64,000 bases of DNA from Muribaculaceae bacterium (GCA_022510425.1 JAFLTO010000010.1:1-64000), one strand, 5' to 3'. Positions 24,467 through 32,986 are shown, counted from the stretch's first letter. The notes: generated by a model from the sequence alone, not told the origin. Made by a program: numbers and translations.

Positions 24467-26953
24467 TCAAGAGGGATCCACATCGTAATGAATAACAGAG
24501 GATTTCATTTCCGGTGTCTGTGAAATCGAAGTATAAATCTGTCGCAAAATGTCTTTCACTTTTTTCATTGAAACTCCCACTTCCATCTTAAGCATTATAC
24601 TTTGAATGTAATAGGAAGCGATACGAGACACATAAGGTTTTTCGGGCCCCAAAACTCTATCACCAAAAACTTTTCTAAGCGCCATTGTGAAATCAATTGC
24701 CGCCTTGTCACACATTTCAGGATTTTTATTCCTGATAAAGATGTTTATTATTTTGGTGAAGGGAGGATAGGCATATTTCCTTCTCTCTTCTATTTCATTA
24801 TCATAATATCCTTTGTAATCATGATTCTTGACATGATGGAGCACCTCATGCTTAGGGTTTACAGTTTGTATAAGCACTTTCCCTTTGTCTTGCCGTCTGC
24901 CCGCACGTCCTGCCACCTGTTCAAGCATATTGAATGCCCTTTCATTACTACGGAAATCCGGGAAATTAAGAAGGGTGTCGGCATTTATTACCCCCACCGT
25001 TGAAACATCTCCGAAATCCAGACCTTTCGACACCATCTGCGTCCCGATCAGAATGTCGGTGTAATGTCGGGCAAAATCTTCGATTATATTCTGATATGCA
25101 TCCTTATTGCGGGTGGTGTCCAAGTCCATACGTGCCACGTTATATTCCGGGAATTCATCCTTGATTTCTTCAGCAATTCTCTCTGTGCCGTATCCGAATA
25201 TCTTAAGGCCGTTTTGTCCGCACGCCGGGCATAGAGGTGGAAGAAGAGTGGCATAACCACAATAATGGCATCTAAGCATCCCCAGGTTTTTATGATAGAC
25301 CATGGATACATCACAATGAGCACATTTGGGAGTCCATCCGCATTGTTCACATATCACTACAGGAGCGAACCCGCGACGGTTCTGAAACAGAATAACCTGA
25401 CGGTTATCTTTCATGGTGGAAAGAATCCTTTCTCTCAAAGGATATGATAAGGTGCCTTTCACCTCTTTCTTTTTCCTCATCTCCTTCATATCTATAATCT
25501 CCACTTCCGGAAGCACAGAGCCCTCATAGCGTTCCATCAATTTCACAAGTCCGTATTTTCCCTCCAAAGCCTTGAAATAGGTTTCTATGGCAGGCGTAGC
25601 AGAACCTAAAAGAGATTTAGCTCCATGCATTCGGGCAAGCATAAGGGCTGCATCCCTTGCATTATAGCGTGGATTAGGGTCATATTGCTTAAAGGAAGAT
25701 TCATGTTCCTCGTCAACCACCACCAACCCTAAATGAGAGAATGGAAGGAATATCGAGGAGCGTACACCTAAGATTACCAGCGGTTCATTAGTTGTGAGAA
25801 GGCGCCGCCATATGTCTACTCTCTCAGAATCCGAAAACTTTGAATGGTATACAAGAAGTCGGTTTCCGAACACTTTACGGAGCCTGTCGGAAAGCTGTGT
25901 GGTCAGTGATATTTCCGGCACAAGAAACAGAACTTGATTGCCGGCTTCCAGGGCTCTGGCCATTAAATGCATGTAGATTTCCGTCTTGCCGCTACCCGTG
26001 ACACCATGCAGGAGTTGAATTGATTGATTCTTGAAGCCTTCGTCTATTTCTTTAAGTGTCTTTTTCTGAGGATCAGATAAAACAGGCAGGTGTATTGTGT
26101 TATTTCTTTCCTCTTCAGCATCAAACCTATTGATGGTTTTCTTATCTATCTTGAATATTTCTTTATCTACCAGAGCTTTTATCACAGAAGGTGATACCTC
26201 AGCCGCATCTGAAAGTTGCTGGCGGGTGATACTCTTAAGTTTTTGTGTGGTATTCATCCATCCTGACAGATCCAGATAGGTAAGCAATGCTTTTTCCTGC
26301 ATCCTTGATCTTTTTACAAGATCGAAACACTCATGAAGCCTTTCCTGATCGTGTCTTGGAAAGTTTAAACTCACCACAGTGATTTTCTTAGGGCGGTATC
26401 GTTCAGCAATCCTTTCATCGATTTCAAGAATACCTGCATCAAGCATTGGCATTACTGTCTTTGCAATATTTTTTATTCCCGATTCGGCTTCAAGCTCATC
26501 CATGGTAAGGCGCTTATGGTCTTGCATCACCATGAGCACAAGGGCTTGATGGTCGGTTAATCGGAAAGGATTTGTTTCATCCGGTTCATAATCCGGATTA
26601 AGAGTAATCCGTGTTTCGCTTTCAGGCTTCAGACCTGTGGGTATAGCAGCTTTATAAACTTCCCCAGGGGTACAGAGATAATAATCCGATAGCCATTTCC
26701 AAAAATTTAGTTGTGGATAACGAAGGATAGGTTCGGGATCTAAAACCGATACTACGGGTTTCACCTCATAACCCATGGGTGCGTTTGTATGAAGGGCCTC
26801 CACTATTGCGGTGTAATATTTCTTTTTACCGAATTGCACCAAAACCCTAGAACCTACTTGCACATCATCCTGAAGGTTCTCAGGGATGGAATAAGTGTAG
26901 GACGAATAAAGGGGTAGAGGAAGAATTACATCTACGAAACGCTGTATGCTCAA
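24467..26953 (-). CDS. priA: Primosomal protein N' (PriA replication-restart helicase)
   Basis: PriA reloads the replisome at stalled forks. At 828 residues it is slightly longer than E. coli PriA. It has an N-terminal 3'-DNA-binding domain, Walker A 'GVTGSGKTEIY', 'DEEHESSF' (motif II), 'GSATPAIET' (motif III), and the zinc-binding insertion with paired cysteines from 'CEQCGWTPKCAHC' to 'CHYCGY' and 'CPACG', followed by motifs V/VI ('GTQMVSKGLDF', 'QVAGRAGR'). Its start overlaps the stop of the upstream beta-barrel gene by 4 bp, so it is probably translated from the same message as two outer-membrane proteins. Confidence 0.96.
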   Translation of the reverse strand: MSIQRFVDVILPLPLYSSYTYSIPENLQDDVQVGSRVLVQFGKKKYYTAIVEALHTNAPMGYEVKPVVSVLDPEPILRYPQLNFWKWLSDYYLCTPGEVYKAAIPTGLKPESETRITLNPDYEPDETNPFRLTDHQALVLMVMQDHKRLTMDELEAESGIKNIAKTVMPMLDAGILEIDERIAERYRPKKITVVSLNFPRHDQERLHECFDLVKRSRMQEKALLTYLDLSGWMNTTQKLKSITRQQLSDAAEVSPSVIKALVDKEIFKIDKKTINRFDAEEERNNTIHLPVLSDPQKKTLKEIDEGFKNQSIQLLHGVTGSGKTEIYMHLMARALEAGNQVLFLVPEISLTTQLSDRLRKVFGNRLLVYHSKFSDSERVDIWRRLLTTNEPLVILGVRSSIFLPFSHLGLVVVDEEHESSFKQYDPNPRYNARDAALMLARMHGAKSLLGSATPAIETYFKALEGKYGLVKLMERYEGSVLPEVEIIDMKEMRKKKEVKGTLSYPLRERILSTMKDNRQVILFQNRRGFAPVVICEQCGWTPKCAHCDVSMVYHKNLGMLRCHYCGYATLLPPLCPACGQNGLKIFGYGTERIAEEIKDEFPEYNVARMDLDTTRNKDAYQNIIEDFARHYTDILIGTQMVSKGLDFGDVSTVGVINADTLLNFPDFRSNERAFNMLEQVAGRAGRRQDKGKVLIQTVNPKHEVLHHVKNHDYKGYYDNEIEERRKYAYPPFTKIINIFIRNKNPEMCDKAAIDFTMALRKVFGDRVLGPEKPYVSRIASYYIQSIMLKMEVGVSMKKVKDILRQIYTSISQTPEMKSSVIHYDVDPS

Positions 26954-27558
26954 AAGAAATAGGCTAATTGAATAAAGCCGCCTCGCGGTTGGGCTGAATA
27001 GTTGTCGAGTTTAATGGTTCTTACCTGATAGCTCACCCCCCAGGAATAACCACCCGAAATTTGGTAATGTTCAAAAAGTTCCACACCTCCGGCTACTTGT
27101 ATAGCCACATATCCTGTGGGATATTCGATAGCGGGACAATTGTTGGTGCCTAAGGTGAAATTGAAAACCGGTCCGGCATACACCAAAGGAGCAATTATAC
27201 GTTCAAGCCCGTTTAGACGAGTCCATTTGAACTTAAGATTAATTGGTATTTCAAGAGTATGAAGCCAAACATTTTGGTTCTCGATACCATCGATGCTCCA
27301 AATTTTATGATCGCCGAAATTTACATGAGCACCATGCATGTTGTAACGGACACCCAAGTCAACACCGAATCCGATACCGGGTATCATGAGTTCCCCGGCC
27401 AATCCGGCATCAAACCCTGTGAGCATTGAAGTTGAAGCTATATCCTGCTTCCAATGGAGAGTTGAGAAGTTGACTCCGGCAGTTGGACCCCAGCGGAATT
27501 CCGCCGAGGCACCCAAGACCGTAAGTGTCAATAATAATATAGCAAATAGTTTACGCAT
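26950..27558 (-). CDS. PorT-like outer-membrane beta-barrel protein
   Basis: A 202-residue protein with a signal peptide ('MRKLFAILLLTLTVLGASA') and an eight-strand-type barrel pattern of alternating hydrophobic strands with Gly and aromatic residues, ending 'GFIQLAYFF' with a C-terminal Phe as expected for BAM substrates. It fits the OMP_b-brl/PorT family common in Bacteroidetes. The specific role is unknown. It lies 6 bp after a similar gene and overlaps priA by 4 bp. Confidence 0.8.
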   Translation of the reverse strand: MRKLFAILLLTLTVLGASAEFRWGPTAGVNFSTLHWKQDIASTSMLTGFDAGLAGELMIPGIGFGVDLGVRYNMHGAHVNFGDHKIWSIDGIENQNVWLHTLEIPINLKFKWTRLNGLERIIAPLVYAGPVFNFTLGTNNCPAIEYPTGYVAIQVAGGVELFEHYQISGGYSWGVSYQVRTIKLDNYSAQPRGGFIQLAYFF

Positions 27559-27564
27559 GTTCTT

Positions 27565-28170
27565 TTAGAACAAATAGGCTGCTGTGATAGTCCAGTAATT
27601 GTTGTGATATTTCACAGGAACGCTATCGATTATTTTTTCTGCAATGGAGTTCATACCGAAACCATAGGAAGCACCGATTTGAAGATGTCTGGCAAATTCC
27701 AGACCCAAACCTATGTTCCAAACAGTCTGGAATGTTTTAGTCTTCATCGCATCGATAGTGTTCTTGTCAAGTTTGAAATCAAACGATGGACCTGTGAAAA
27801 GATAAGGGGCCAGAAATTTTCCAACTAATGGCAGGCTGAATTTATATTTCAAATTCAAAGGTATCTGAATGAAATTTCTGTTCTTGGAAATATTTTCCTC
27901 AGCATTATTCACGGTGGTAAGTGTAGAGGAATTCATATAGGCATATTGTAGACCAAGGTCGAAACCCAACCCGATAACAGGTGCAATATATTCCATCATC
28001 ACCCCGCCGGTGAAACCAGCACGGTTATTTTTATTGAAGACAGACATGTCTGCGCTGAGATGATTCACGTTAGTTCCAAGTTTCACACCGAAACGGAGGC
28101 CGGCATCTGCCACTCCTATCCCCATAACCGCTACAAGGACTACCGCAATTATTTTCTTGATTGATTTCAT
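27565..28170 (-). CDS. PorT-like outer-membrane beta-barrel protein
   Basis: A 201-residue paralogue of the next gene downstream, with a signal peptide ('MKSIKKIIAVVLVAVMGIGVADA'), a barrel pattern ('GFTGGVMMEYIAPVIGLGFDLGLQYAY') and a C-terminal 'TITAAYLF'. The two copies probably arose by tandem duplication. It is the first gene of the operon with the second barrel and priA. A TAACTTTG box on the minus strand lies at 28194-28201, which gives a leader of roughly 20 nt. Confidence 0.8.
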   Translation of the reverse strand: MKSIKKIIAVVLVAVMGIGVADAGLRFGVKLGTNVNHLSADMSVFNKNNRAGFTGGVMMEYIAPVIGLGFDLGLQYAYMNSSTLTTVNNAEENISKNRNFIQIPLNLKYKFSLPLVGKFLAPYLFTGPSFDFKLDKNTIDAMKTKTFQTVWNIGLGLEFARHLQIGASYGFGMNSIAEKIIDSVPVKYHNNYWTITAAYLF

Positions 28171-28193
28171 AATTATTTAGATATGTTAGAATG

Positions 28194-28201
28194 CAAAGTT
28201 A
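28194..28201 (-). promoter_or_regulatory. -7 box of the barrel-barrel-priA operon
   Basis: TAACTTTG on the minus strand matches TAnnTTTG, 23 nt before ATG 28170. The -33 box is weak. Confidence 0.5.
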
Positions 28202-28281
28202 ATAAAAACTTTGAAATGCAATGAAAAATACACATTTTTGCATTTGATTTGTTATAGAAACATAAGTTTATTTTATTGAGT

Positions 28282-28626
28282 ATGGAAGAAAATACACAAA
28301 ATAATCAAAACGAAGAGACTTTAAAAATCACTGAGAAAGCGATAGAGATGCTTAAGACTGTATTCGATCCGGAGATTCCGGTGAATGTCTATGATTTGGG
28401 TTTGATTTATAAGATAGATTATCAACCTGACGATAAGAGTCTTCATGTTGATATGACACTCACTGCCCCTCATTGCCCTATGGCTGATTTCATTATGGAG
28501 GATGTGCGTCAGAAGCTTCTTAGTGTTGATGGTCCCGAAAAACTGGATCTCCGTTTGGTTTTTGAACCCGAATGGAATCAAGATATGATGAGTGAAGAGG
28601 CAAAATTAGAGTTGGGATACCTGTAG
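28282..28626 (+). CDS. MIP18/DUF59 family Fe-S assembly protein (SufT-like)
   Basis: At 114 residues from ATG 28282 (the track starts two codons earlier at TTG). The DUF59 core is clear: 'VFDPEIPVNVYDLGLIYKI', 'DMTLTAPHCPMADFIMEDVRQKL' with the conserved Cys, and 'LVFEPEWNQDMMSEEAKLELGYL', which is close to the SufT/PaaD consensus ending. Members help mature or transfer iron-sulfur clusters. It is not in a suf operon here; it lies 38 bp before lpxH. Confidence 0.87.
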   Translation: MEENTQNNQNEETLKITEKAIEMLKTVFDPEIPVNVYDLGLIYKIDYQPDDKSLHVDMTLTAPHCPMADFIMEDVRQKLLSVDGPEKLDLRLVFEPEWNQDMMSEEAKLELGYL

Positions 28627-28663
28627 GAAGAGGATATTATAGATTAGGTTAGGAAAAACTGTT

Positions 28664-29416
28664 ATGATAGGAGAGAAGGCTACATATTTTTTAAGCGATC
28701 TGCATCTCGGAGCACCTTATATGAAAGATACCCGTGAGAATGAATTGCGTATAGTAGCTTTCCTGGAATCTATAAAAAAGGACGCCGACACCATATATCT
28801 CCTTGGTGATATCCTTGATTATTGGTATGAATACAAATATGTGGTGCCTCGGGGTTATGTAAGATTCTTCGGTAAATTAGCAGAACTTGCTGATTCCGGT
28901 GTGAATATTATATGGCTCAAAGGCAACCACGACATCTGGATATTCGATTATCTTCCCAATGAATTGGGGATAGAAGTAATCGATGGAAGCATCGTTGAGG
29001 ATATATACGGAAAGAAATTCTTCCTTAGTCATGGTGACGGTGTTGGAACCCTCGAACCCTCTTTTAAATTCATCAGATCACTTTTCAGAAATAAATTCTG
29101 TCAGTGGGCATTTTCCGGAATACATCCGCGCTGGACAGTGCCTTTTGCTTATAGTTGGAGCGCTCACAGTCGTAAAGAAGGGGAGTCCAGAGGGGTTCCC
29201 GATGAATCTTTACTAAGAAATATCAGGGAATTTGTAAAAGATTATAAGCGCTCACATCCCGAAATCGATTATTATGTATTCGGCCACATACATGTTCTTA
29301 GCCGTGAAGAGATTGAATCGGGTTGCGAGATGATAGTGCTTGGTGAATGGATCCGAACATTCAGTTATGCCCGTTTCTCTTTGGAATCGGGGCTCGAGCT
29401 CCTGAAATGGAAATAA
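28664..29416 (+). CDS. lpxH: UDP-2,3-diacylglucosamine diphosphatase
   Basis: This metallophosphatase cleaves UDP-2,3-diacylglucosamine to lipid X in lipid A synthesis. The 250 residues show the calcineurin-like motifs in order: 'SDLHLG', 'GDILDYW', 'GNHD', 'SHGDG' and 'GHIH', which match LpxH. It probably shares a message with the SufT-like gene. Confidence 0.9.
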   Translation: MIGEKATYFLSDLHLGAPYMKDTRENELRIVAFLESIKKDADTIYLLGDILDYWYEYKYVVPRGYVRFFGKLAELADSGVNIIWLKGNHDIWIFDYLPNELGIEVIDGSIVEDIYGKKFFLSHGDGVGTLEPSFKFIRSLFRNKFCQWAFSGIHPRWTVPFAYSWSAHSRKEGESRGVPDESLLRNIREFVKDYKRSHPEIDYYVFGHIHVLSREEIESGCEMIVLGEWIRTFSYARFSLESGLELLKWK

Positions 29417-29466
29417 ATTATGCTTTAAATTTTTGTTCACGTTTGTGTATCATTGGGCCATTAATA

Positions 29467-29571
29467 TCACCTCAGTTCGAAGATGATTGCAAGGGCTATG
29501 ATAGCTAAAACAGCGATTGAAACAATTATCCAAGTGAGCTTTTTCTTTTTTGAGTTGGTATTATTATCCAT
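29467..29571 (-). CDS. Small single-pass membrane protein (34 residues)
   Basis: This is too short for the ORF track. The reading is a Lys-rich N-terminus 'MDNNTNSKKKKLTW' followed by one hydrophobic helix 'IIVSIAVLAIIALAIIF' and 'ELR' before TGA. The positive-inside pattern puts the N-terminus in the cytosol. A minus-strand TAACTTTG box lies at 29600-29607, with TTGC about 20 nt upstream, so an expressed gene is plausible. No family is recognised; it may be a small regulator of a membrane complex or simply a conserved small ORF. Confidence 0.5.
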   Translation of the reverse strand: MDNNTNSKKKKLTWIIVSIAVLAIIALAIIFELR

Positions 29572-29599
29572 ATTTATTTCTTTTTGGAAATCCAGTTGG

Positions 29600-29607
29600 C
29601 AAAGTTA
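29600..29607 (-). promoter_or_regulatory. -7 box of the small membrane protein gene
   Basis: The minus strand reads TAACTTTG (TAnnTTTG), about 29 nt before the ATG at 29571. The -33 position falls within the palindrome at 29619-29636 (TTGC). Confidence 0.55.
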
Positions 29608-29618
29608 AGCAATTAACT

Positions 29619-29636
29619 ATATGTTGTGCAACATAT
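29619..29636. promoter_or_regulatory. 18-bp palindrome between divergent promoters (possible operator)
   Basis: ATATGTTG-TG-CAACATAT has perfect 8-bp arms. It covers the -33 region of the minus-strand small gene and lies 24 bp before the -33 box of the plus-strand promoter, so a dimeric regulator could act on both. The regulator is not identifiable. Confidence 0.55.
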
Positions 29637-29659
29637 TTGGGGATTTTAATGGAAATTTA

Positions 29660-29691
29660 TTTGGTGGAGGAATTTTTCTGCCTTACCTTTG
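29660..29691 (+). promoter_or_regulatory. Consensus promoter of a predicted small RNA
   Basis: TTTG (29660-29663), a 20-nt spacer and TACCTTTG (29684-29691) form an exact match to the consensus. No plausible protein-coding gene lies between it and the terminator at about 29757-29797. Confidence 0.75.
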
Positions 29692-29696
29692 CAGTG

Positions 29697-29797
29697 AACC
29701 TAAAGACAATCTTTTTTACCTTAAGATTAATTTTACCTGTAGAAACTTATAAAGGAGGGTGCGACCGACGAGGTTATCACCCTTCGTTTTTATTATT
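29697..29797 (+). ncRNA. Predicted small RNA of about 100 nt
   Basis: The boundaries are inferred: a start about 6 nt past the -7 box and an end at a hairpin with T-tract. The terminal stem pairs GGAGGGTG with CACCCTTC around a 16-nt loop (containing a short ACC/GGT pairing) and is followed by GTTTTTATT. The 5' part has a short AAAGA-CAA-TCTTT hairpin and a U-rich single-stranded middle. No known family is recognised. The hairpin could also serve as the terminator of the convergent minus-strand gene, whose stop is at 29801. Confidence 0.45.
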
Positions 29798-29800
29798 TGG

Positions 29801-30517
29801 TTAAAACTGTATTGATTTGAAAAGATATTCTGCCATAAACCAGTCTTCAGGAGTGTCAAGATCTATGCTTCGTGATGCAGCCATTTCATAAGGCACGATT
29901 TTCTTGAATTTCGACATCGGCGATTTATAAAGCGATTCTGGTGTGATTACATATACTGCTCCATTGTATTCCCACACTTTGGGTGCATCTTGTCTTCTTG
30001 AGAACTGACCCTCTCCCTTAGAAAGATGAAGAAATCCGTTACTATTCATTTCGAAAAGATTGAAATAGGGATTGGCTTTTGATTCCTTCACGCTCACAGC
30101 CATATCGATTCCCGAATTCCATAGCCTAAGGGTGCCTTCTATATCTTCTAACGTGCGGAAAGGGGAAGTGGGTTGCAGAAGCACCACCTTTTCAAATTCA
30201 ATGCCGCGAATTTTATATTCATCGAGCACATGAAGTATCACAGAATAAGTTGAGGCTGTGTCTGAAGCAAGTTCAGCCGGTCGCATGAAAGGAATTTCTA
30301 AATTATGTCTTTCAGCTTCTGCCTTAATATCATTTGAATCAGTGGATACGAAAACAATATCATCAGGTTGTGCACAATTCAAAGCTTGTTTCACAGTTCT
30401 GCTCACAAGAGATTCGCCGCAAAAAGGTTTCAGGTTTTTATTTGGAATACCTTTGCTGCCACCTCGTGCAGGAATAAGCCACAGCGTTCTTCGGGATTCC
30501 TTTAAATGAGAAGCCAT
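29801..30517 (-). CDS. CMP-nonulosonate (acylneuraminate-type) cytidylyltransferase
   Basis: This enzyme activates a nonulosonic sugar with CTP. The 238 residues carry the family signature 'LIPARGGSKGIPNKNLKPF' at the N-terminus, 'LLQPTSPFRTLEDIEG' and 'SIDLDTPEDWFMAEYL' at the end, as in NeuA/PtmB/LegF. Because it lies 6 bp after legB, a CMP-legionaminate synthetase (LegF) role is likely, although CMP-sialic acid cannot be excluded. It is the last gene of a three-gene minus-strand operon. The sugar-building partners (legC, legI, legG) are not in the window. Confidence 0.8.
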   Translation of the reverse strand: MASHLKESRRTLWLIPARGGSKGIPNKNLKPFCGESLVSRTVKQALNCAQPDDIVFVSTDSNDIKAEAERHNLEIPFMRPAELASDTASTYSVILHVLDEYKIRGIEFEKVVLLQPTSPFRTLEDIEGTLRLWNSGIDMAVSVKESKANPYFNLFEMNSNGFLHLSKGEGQFSRRQDAPKVWEYNGAVYVITPESLYKSPMSKFKKIVPYEMAASRSIDLDTPEDWFMAEYLFKSIQF

Positions 30518-30523
30518 GTCAGT

Positions 30524-31504
30524 TTATCTGTTGTAGATTCCGGGTTTATATTTGGCAAGGTGTGATGGCTCGCAGATCCAATTGATTGTTTTTTTTAGAC
30601 CCTCTTCTAAGCTCACTTGTGGAGACCATCCTGTTAGTTCTTTGATTCTTTTATTATCTCCAAGGAGACGGAACACCTCGCTTTTAGAAGGACGTAATCG
30701 TTCCGGATCTTTAATCCACTTCACATCTGCATCCATAAGATGAGCGATGGTATTAAACACGTTTTCCATTGAAATTTCTCTGCCGGTGGCAATGTTTATT
30801 TCCAACCCAGCAGTATTGGATGCCTGAGCAATATCAATGAATCCCCTGCAAGTATCTGTTACATAATTGAAATCACGAGTAGGAGAGAGGTCTCCCACTT
30901 TAATTTCTCTTATTCCCGAAGCAATTTGAGATATAATAGTAGGTATAATGGCCCTTGCACTTTGTCGTGGTCCATAGGTGTTGAAAGGACGTACTACAGT
31001 GACATCCAAATTGAAAGCGTTATAGAAACTGAGTGCTAAGGCATCAGCTCCAATTTTAGTGGCTGAATAGGGACTTTGAGGTTGCCTCGGATGCTTTTCG
31101 TCTATTGGTACATACCTGGCTGTGCCATACACTTCAGAAGTGGATGTGACGAGCAATTTTTGATGGCCATGCTCCCTGGCCGCCTGACACATATTCAGTG
31201 TGCCCTTGATATTGGTGTCGACGTATGAATCAGGAGCTATGTAACTGTATGGTATGGCTATAAGGGCAGCAAGATGGAAAACAGTATCTGCTCCTTCTGT
31301 GAATCGGCGGCAGAATTCAGGGTCGCGAACATCTCCGCTCCAGATATCGAGCCCTTTGTGAGGTGCTATTTCTTCGAGCCAACCCCAATTGTTGAAAGAA
31401 TTGTATTGGGAGAGAGCCCTTACATTGCAATCCCTTGCGAGAAGTGCTTCCACAAGGTGGCTTCCGATAAAACCATCAGCGCCGGTGACAGCTACGTTTT
31501 TCAT
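30524..31504 (-). CDS. legB: NAD-dependent 4,6-dehydratase LegB
   Basis: This extended SDR enzyme is expected to make the 4-keto-6-deoxy nucleotide sugar at the start of legionaminic acid synthesis. The 326 residues open with 'VTGADGFIGSHLVEALL' and contain 'ALSQYNSFNNWGWLEEI', 'HLAALIAIPYSYIAPDSY', 'VTSTSEVYGTARYVPIDE', the catalytic 'YSATK' and 'PFNTYGPRQSARAIIPTII'. These blocks, from memory, closely match Campylobacter LegB (Cj1319). Its start overlaps the stop of the upstream acyltransferase gene by 4 bp. Confidence 0.85.
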   Translation of the reverse strand: MKNVAVTGADGFIGSHLVEALLARDCNVRALSQYNSFNNWGWLEEIAPHKGLDIWSGDVRDPEFCRRFTEGADTVFHLAALIAIPYSYIAPDSYVDTNIKGTLNMCQAAREHGHQKLLVTSTSEVYGTARYVPIDEKHPRQPQSPYSATKIGADALALSFYNAFNLDVTVVRPFNTYGPRQSARAIIPTIISQIASGIREIKVGDLSPTRDFNYVTDTCRGFIDIAQASNTAGLEINIATGREISMENVFNTIAHLMDADVKWIKDPERLRPSKSEVFRLLGDNKRIKELTGWSPQVSLEEGLKKTINWICEPSHLAKYKPGIYNR

Positions 31505-32445
31505 TTAATGAACTGTGTGTCCGATTCTTTGAAAGAATGAAGGTGTCTACGCTTCTTTTCCTCGAAAATTTCAGAAATCTTAAAGAAAATGCCTGTTTCT
31601 TCCACGTCTCCGAATTCATGGTTTACCGCGGTTCCAAATACTTTCATCGTATGAGAAAGAGACATGTAAGCATTAACCAATGGAGGGATATTCCTGCCTA
31701 AGCTCCGTATGGTCTGGTTAAGAATTTTGTAGTCTTCACGAAAATCCTTTCCTGTGAAAAGCTTTTGTATATGTTCTGATTTGGCATCATTGGGAAGCTC
31801 TTCGAGAGGCCACACCAGTTTTTGGTCGTCGTGAAAATATTTATGCAGAAATCCCAGCAATATATCCCTGGCTTCTTTGCCGTAAGAGGGATACATGGTA
31901 ACTTTTCCAAAGAGATATTTTATTTGTGGATAAAGCACTGTCAATGCTCCGAGACCATCCCAAAGATTATCCAAAACATAAATAGCCTTTGTGTTGGATC
32001 GGGTGCTTTGATAGTCTATTGAGACAAAGGATCTGCCGAGCTCAAGGGTATTGGGGAGAAGTTCATTGAGAAATTTTTCGGAAAAACCGAACATATGGGA
32101 AGTGGCAATATTGGGGACATTATCCTTGAACTTTATATCCTCCCCTAAAATGAAACGATATCCCCCAACGATTTCTTTATCGTTTGGATCCCACACAATA
32201 AGTTGGCGACAAGGAGTTTCCATTGTGTCGAATTCATCGATATCGCACTCTAATCCTGTGCCTCCGCCGGCATCGCGGAATGCGATTTCTCGGAGCCTTC
32301 CGATTTCTTTCATGGTGTTGGGAGCGTTAAATGCATCCACCACATAGACTTCATTATCACCTTTATTGGCTTTCCGTAACAATCGTTGCGGAGTCAATTC
32401 GCTGATTATTAGGTCTCTATCTATGGGGTCTATGATTTTTTGCAT
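31501..32445 (-). CDS. GNAT-like N-acyltransferase (Acetyltransf_5; GlsB/OlsB-like)
   Basis: The 314-residue protein resembles the Acetyltransf_5 group that includes OlsB and the Bacteroides GlsB glycine/ornithine-lipid N-acyltransferases: 'IGRLREIAFRDAGGGTGLECDIDEFD', 'IVGGYRFILGEDI', 'LELGRSFVSIDYQ' and 'YLFGKVTMYPSYGKEARDILLGFL'. An O-acyltransferase partner (PlsC-like) is not next to it. Since it starts the legB operon, an alternative role in acylating the nonulosonate precursor cannot be excluded. It has an exact consensus promoter. Confidence 0.7.
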   Translation of the reverse strand: MQKIIDPIDRDLIISELTPQRLLRKANKGDNEVYVVDAFNAPNTMKEIGRLREIAFRDAGGGTGLECDIDEFDTMETPCRQLIVWDPNDKEIVGGYRFILGEDIKFKDNVPNIATSHMFGFSEKFLNELLPNTLELGRSFVSIDYQSTRSNTKAIYVLDNLWDGLGALTVLYPQIKYLFGKVTMYPSYGKEARDILLGFLHKYFHDDQKLVWPLEELPNDAKSEHIQKLFTGKDFREDYKILNQTIRSLGRNIPPLVNAYMSLSHTMKVFGTAVNHEFGDVEETGIFFKISEIFEEKKRRHLHSFKESDTQFIK

Positions 32446-32478
32446 GCTCTTGGCTTATGAAAATCATCGGAATAGGTG

Positions 32479-32509
32479 CAAATTTAAGAAAAAAACTATA
32501 TCTCTCAAA
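32479..32509 (-). promoter_or_regulatory. Promoter of the acyltransferase-legB-cytidylyltransferase operon
   Basis: On the minus strand TTTG (32509-32506), a 19-nt spacer and TAAATTTG (32486-32479) match the Bacteroidetes consensus, giving a leader of about 27 nt. Confidence 0.78.
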
Positions 32510-32565
32510 AATAGACTTGAGATTAATAGCGTTAAATAATTATATAACCTCTAAAATAATAATAA

Positions 32566-32955
32566 ATGAAAAGAATAGGTGTGGCCATATGGCTGATGAT
32601 GGCTGTTTTTGTTGCGGTTTATGCTGCCGATAAAACAAAAGGTCAGATTAAATTTGAAGAAACCACATATGATTTCGGCAATATACGAGAAGACGGCGGT
32701 AAGGTGTCACATGAATTCACCTTCACCAATGAAGGCAGCGACCCCTTGAAAATCACGAGTGCTAAAGCCGAATGCGGATGCACCACACCGGAATATCCCA
32801 AGGAAGAAATCGCCCCGGGAGAAACAGGCATTATCAAAGTGACATATAATCCTTTGGGAAGGCCCGGAGGATTCACAAAAGTTATAACTGTGAGATGTAC
32901 CGGAAATCCGGGTAAAGTAAATCTAAAAATCAGGGGTACAGTCTTGCCTAAATAA
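32566..32955 (+). CDS. DUF1573 domain protein, exported
   Basis: A 129-residue precursor with signal peptide ('MKRIGVAIWLMMAVFVAVYAA') and a single DUF1573 domain: 'IKFEETTYDFGNIREDGGKVSHEFTFTNEG', 'AECGCTTPEYPKEEIAPGETG' and 'IRGTVLPK'. The fold is an Ig-like/MSP-type sandwich. It is common in Bacteroidetes, and its exact role is unknown. It is followed 67 bp later by meaB, which has its own -7 box, so the two are probably separate units. Confidence 0.85.
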   Translation: MKRIGVAIWLMMAVFVAVYAADKTKGQIKFEETTYDFGNIREDGGKVSHEFTFTNEGSDPLKITSAKAECGCTTPEYPKEEIAPGETGIIKVTYNPLGRPGGFTKVITVRCTGNPGKVNLKIRGTVLPK

Positions 32956-32986
32956 GGGAATTTCACTTTATTTCCTTATTTTTAAT

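Noticed and set aside
29550-29804. 84-residue + strand ORF
   Set aside because: It crosses the palindrome, a consensus promoter and a terminator; no coding pattern.
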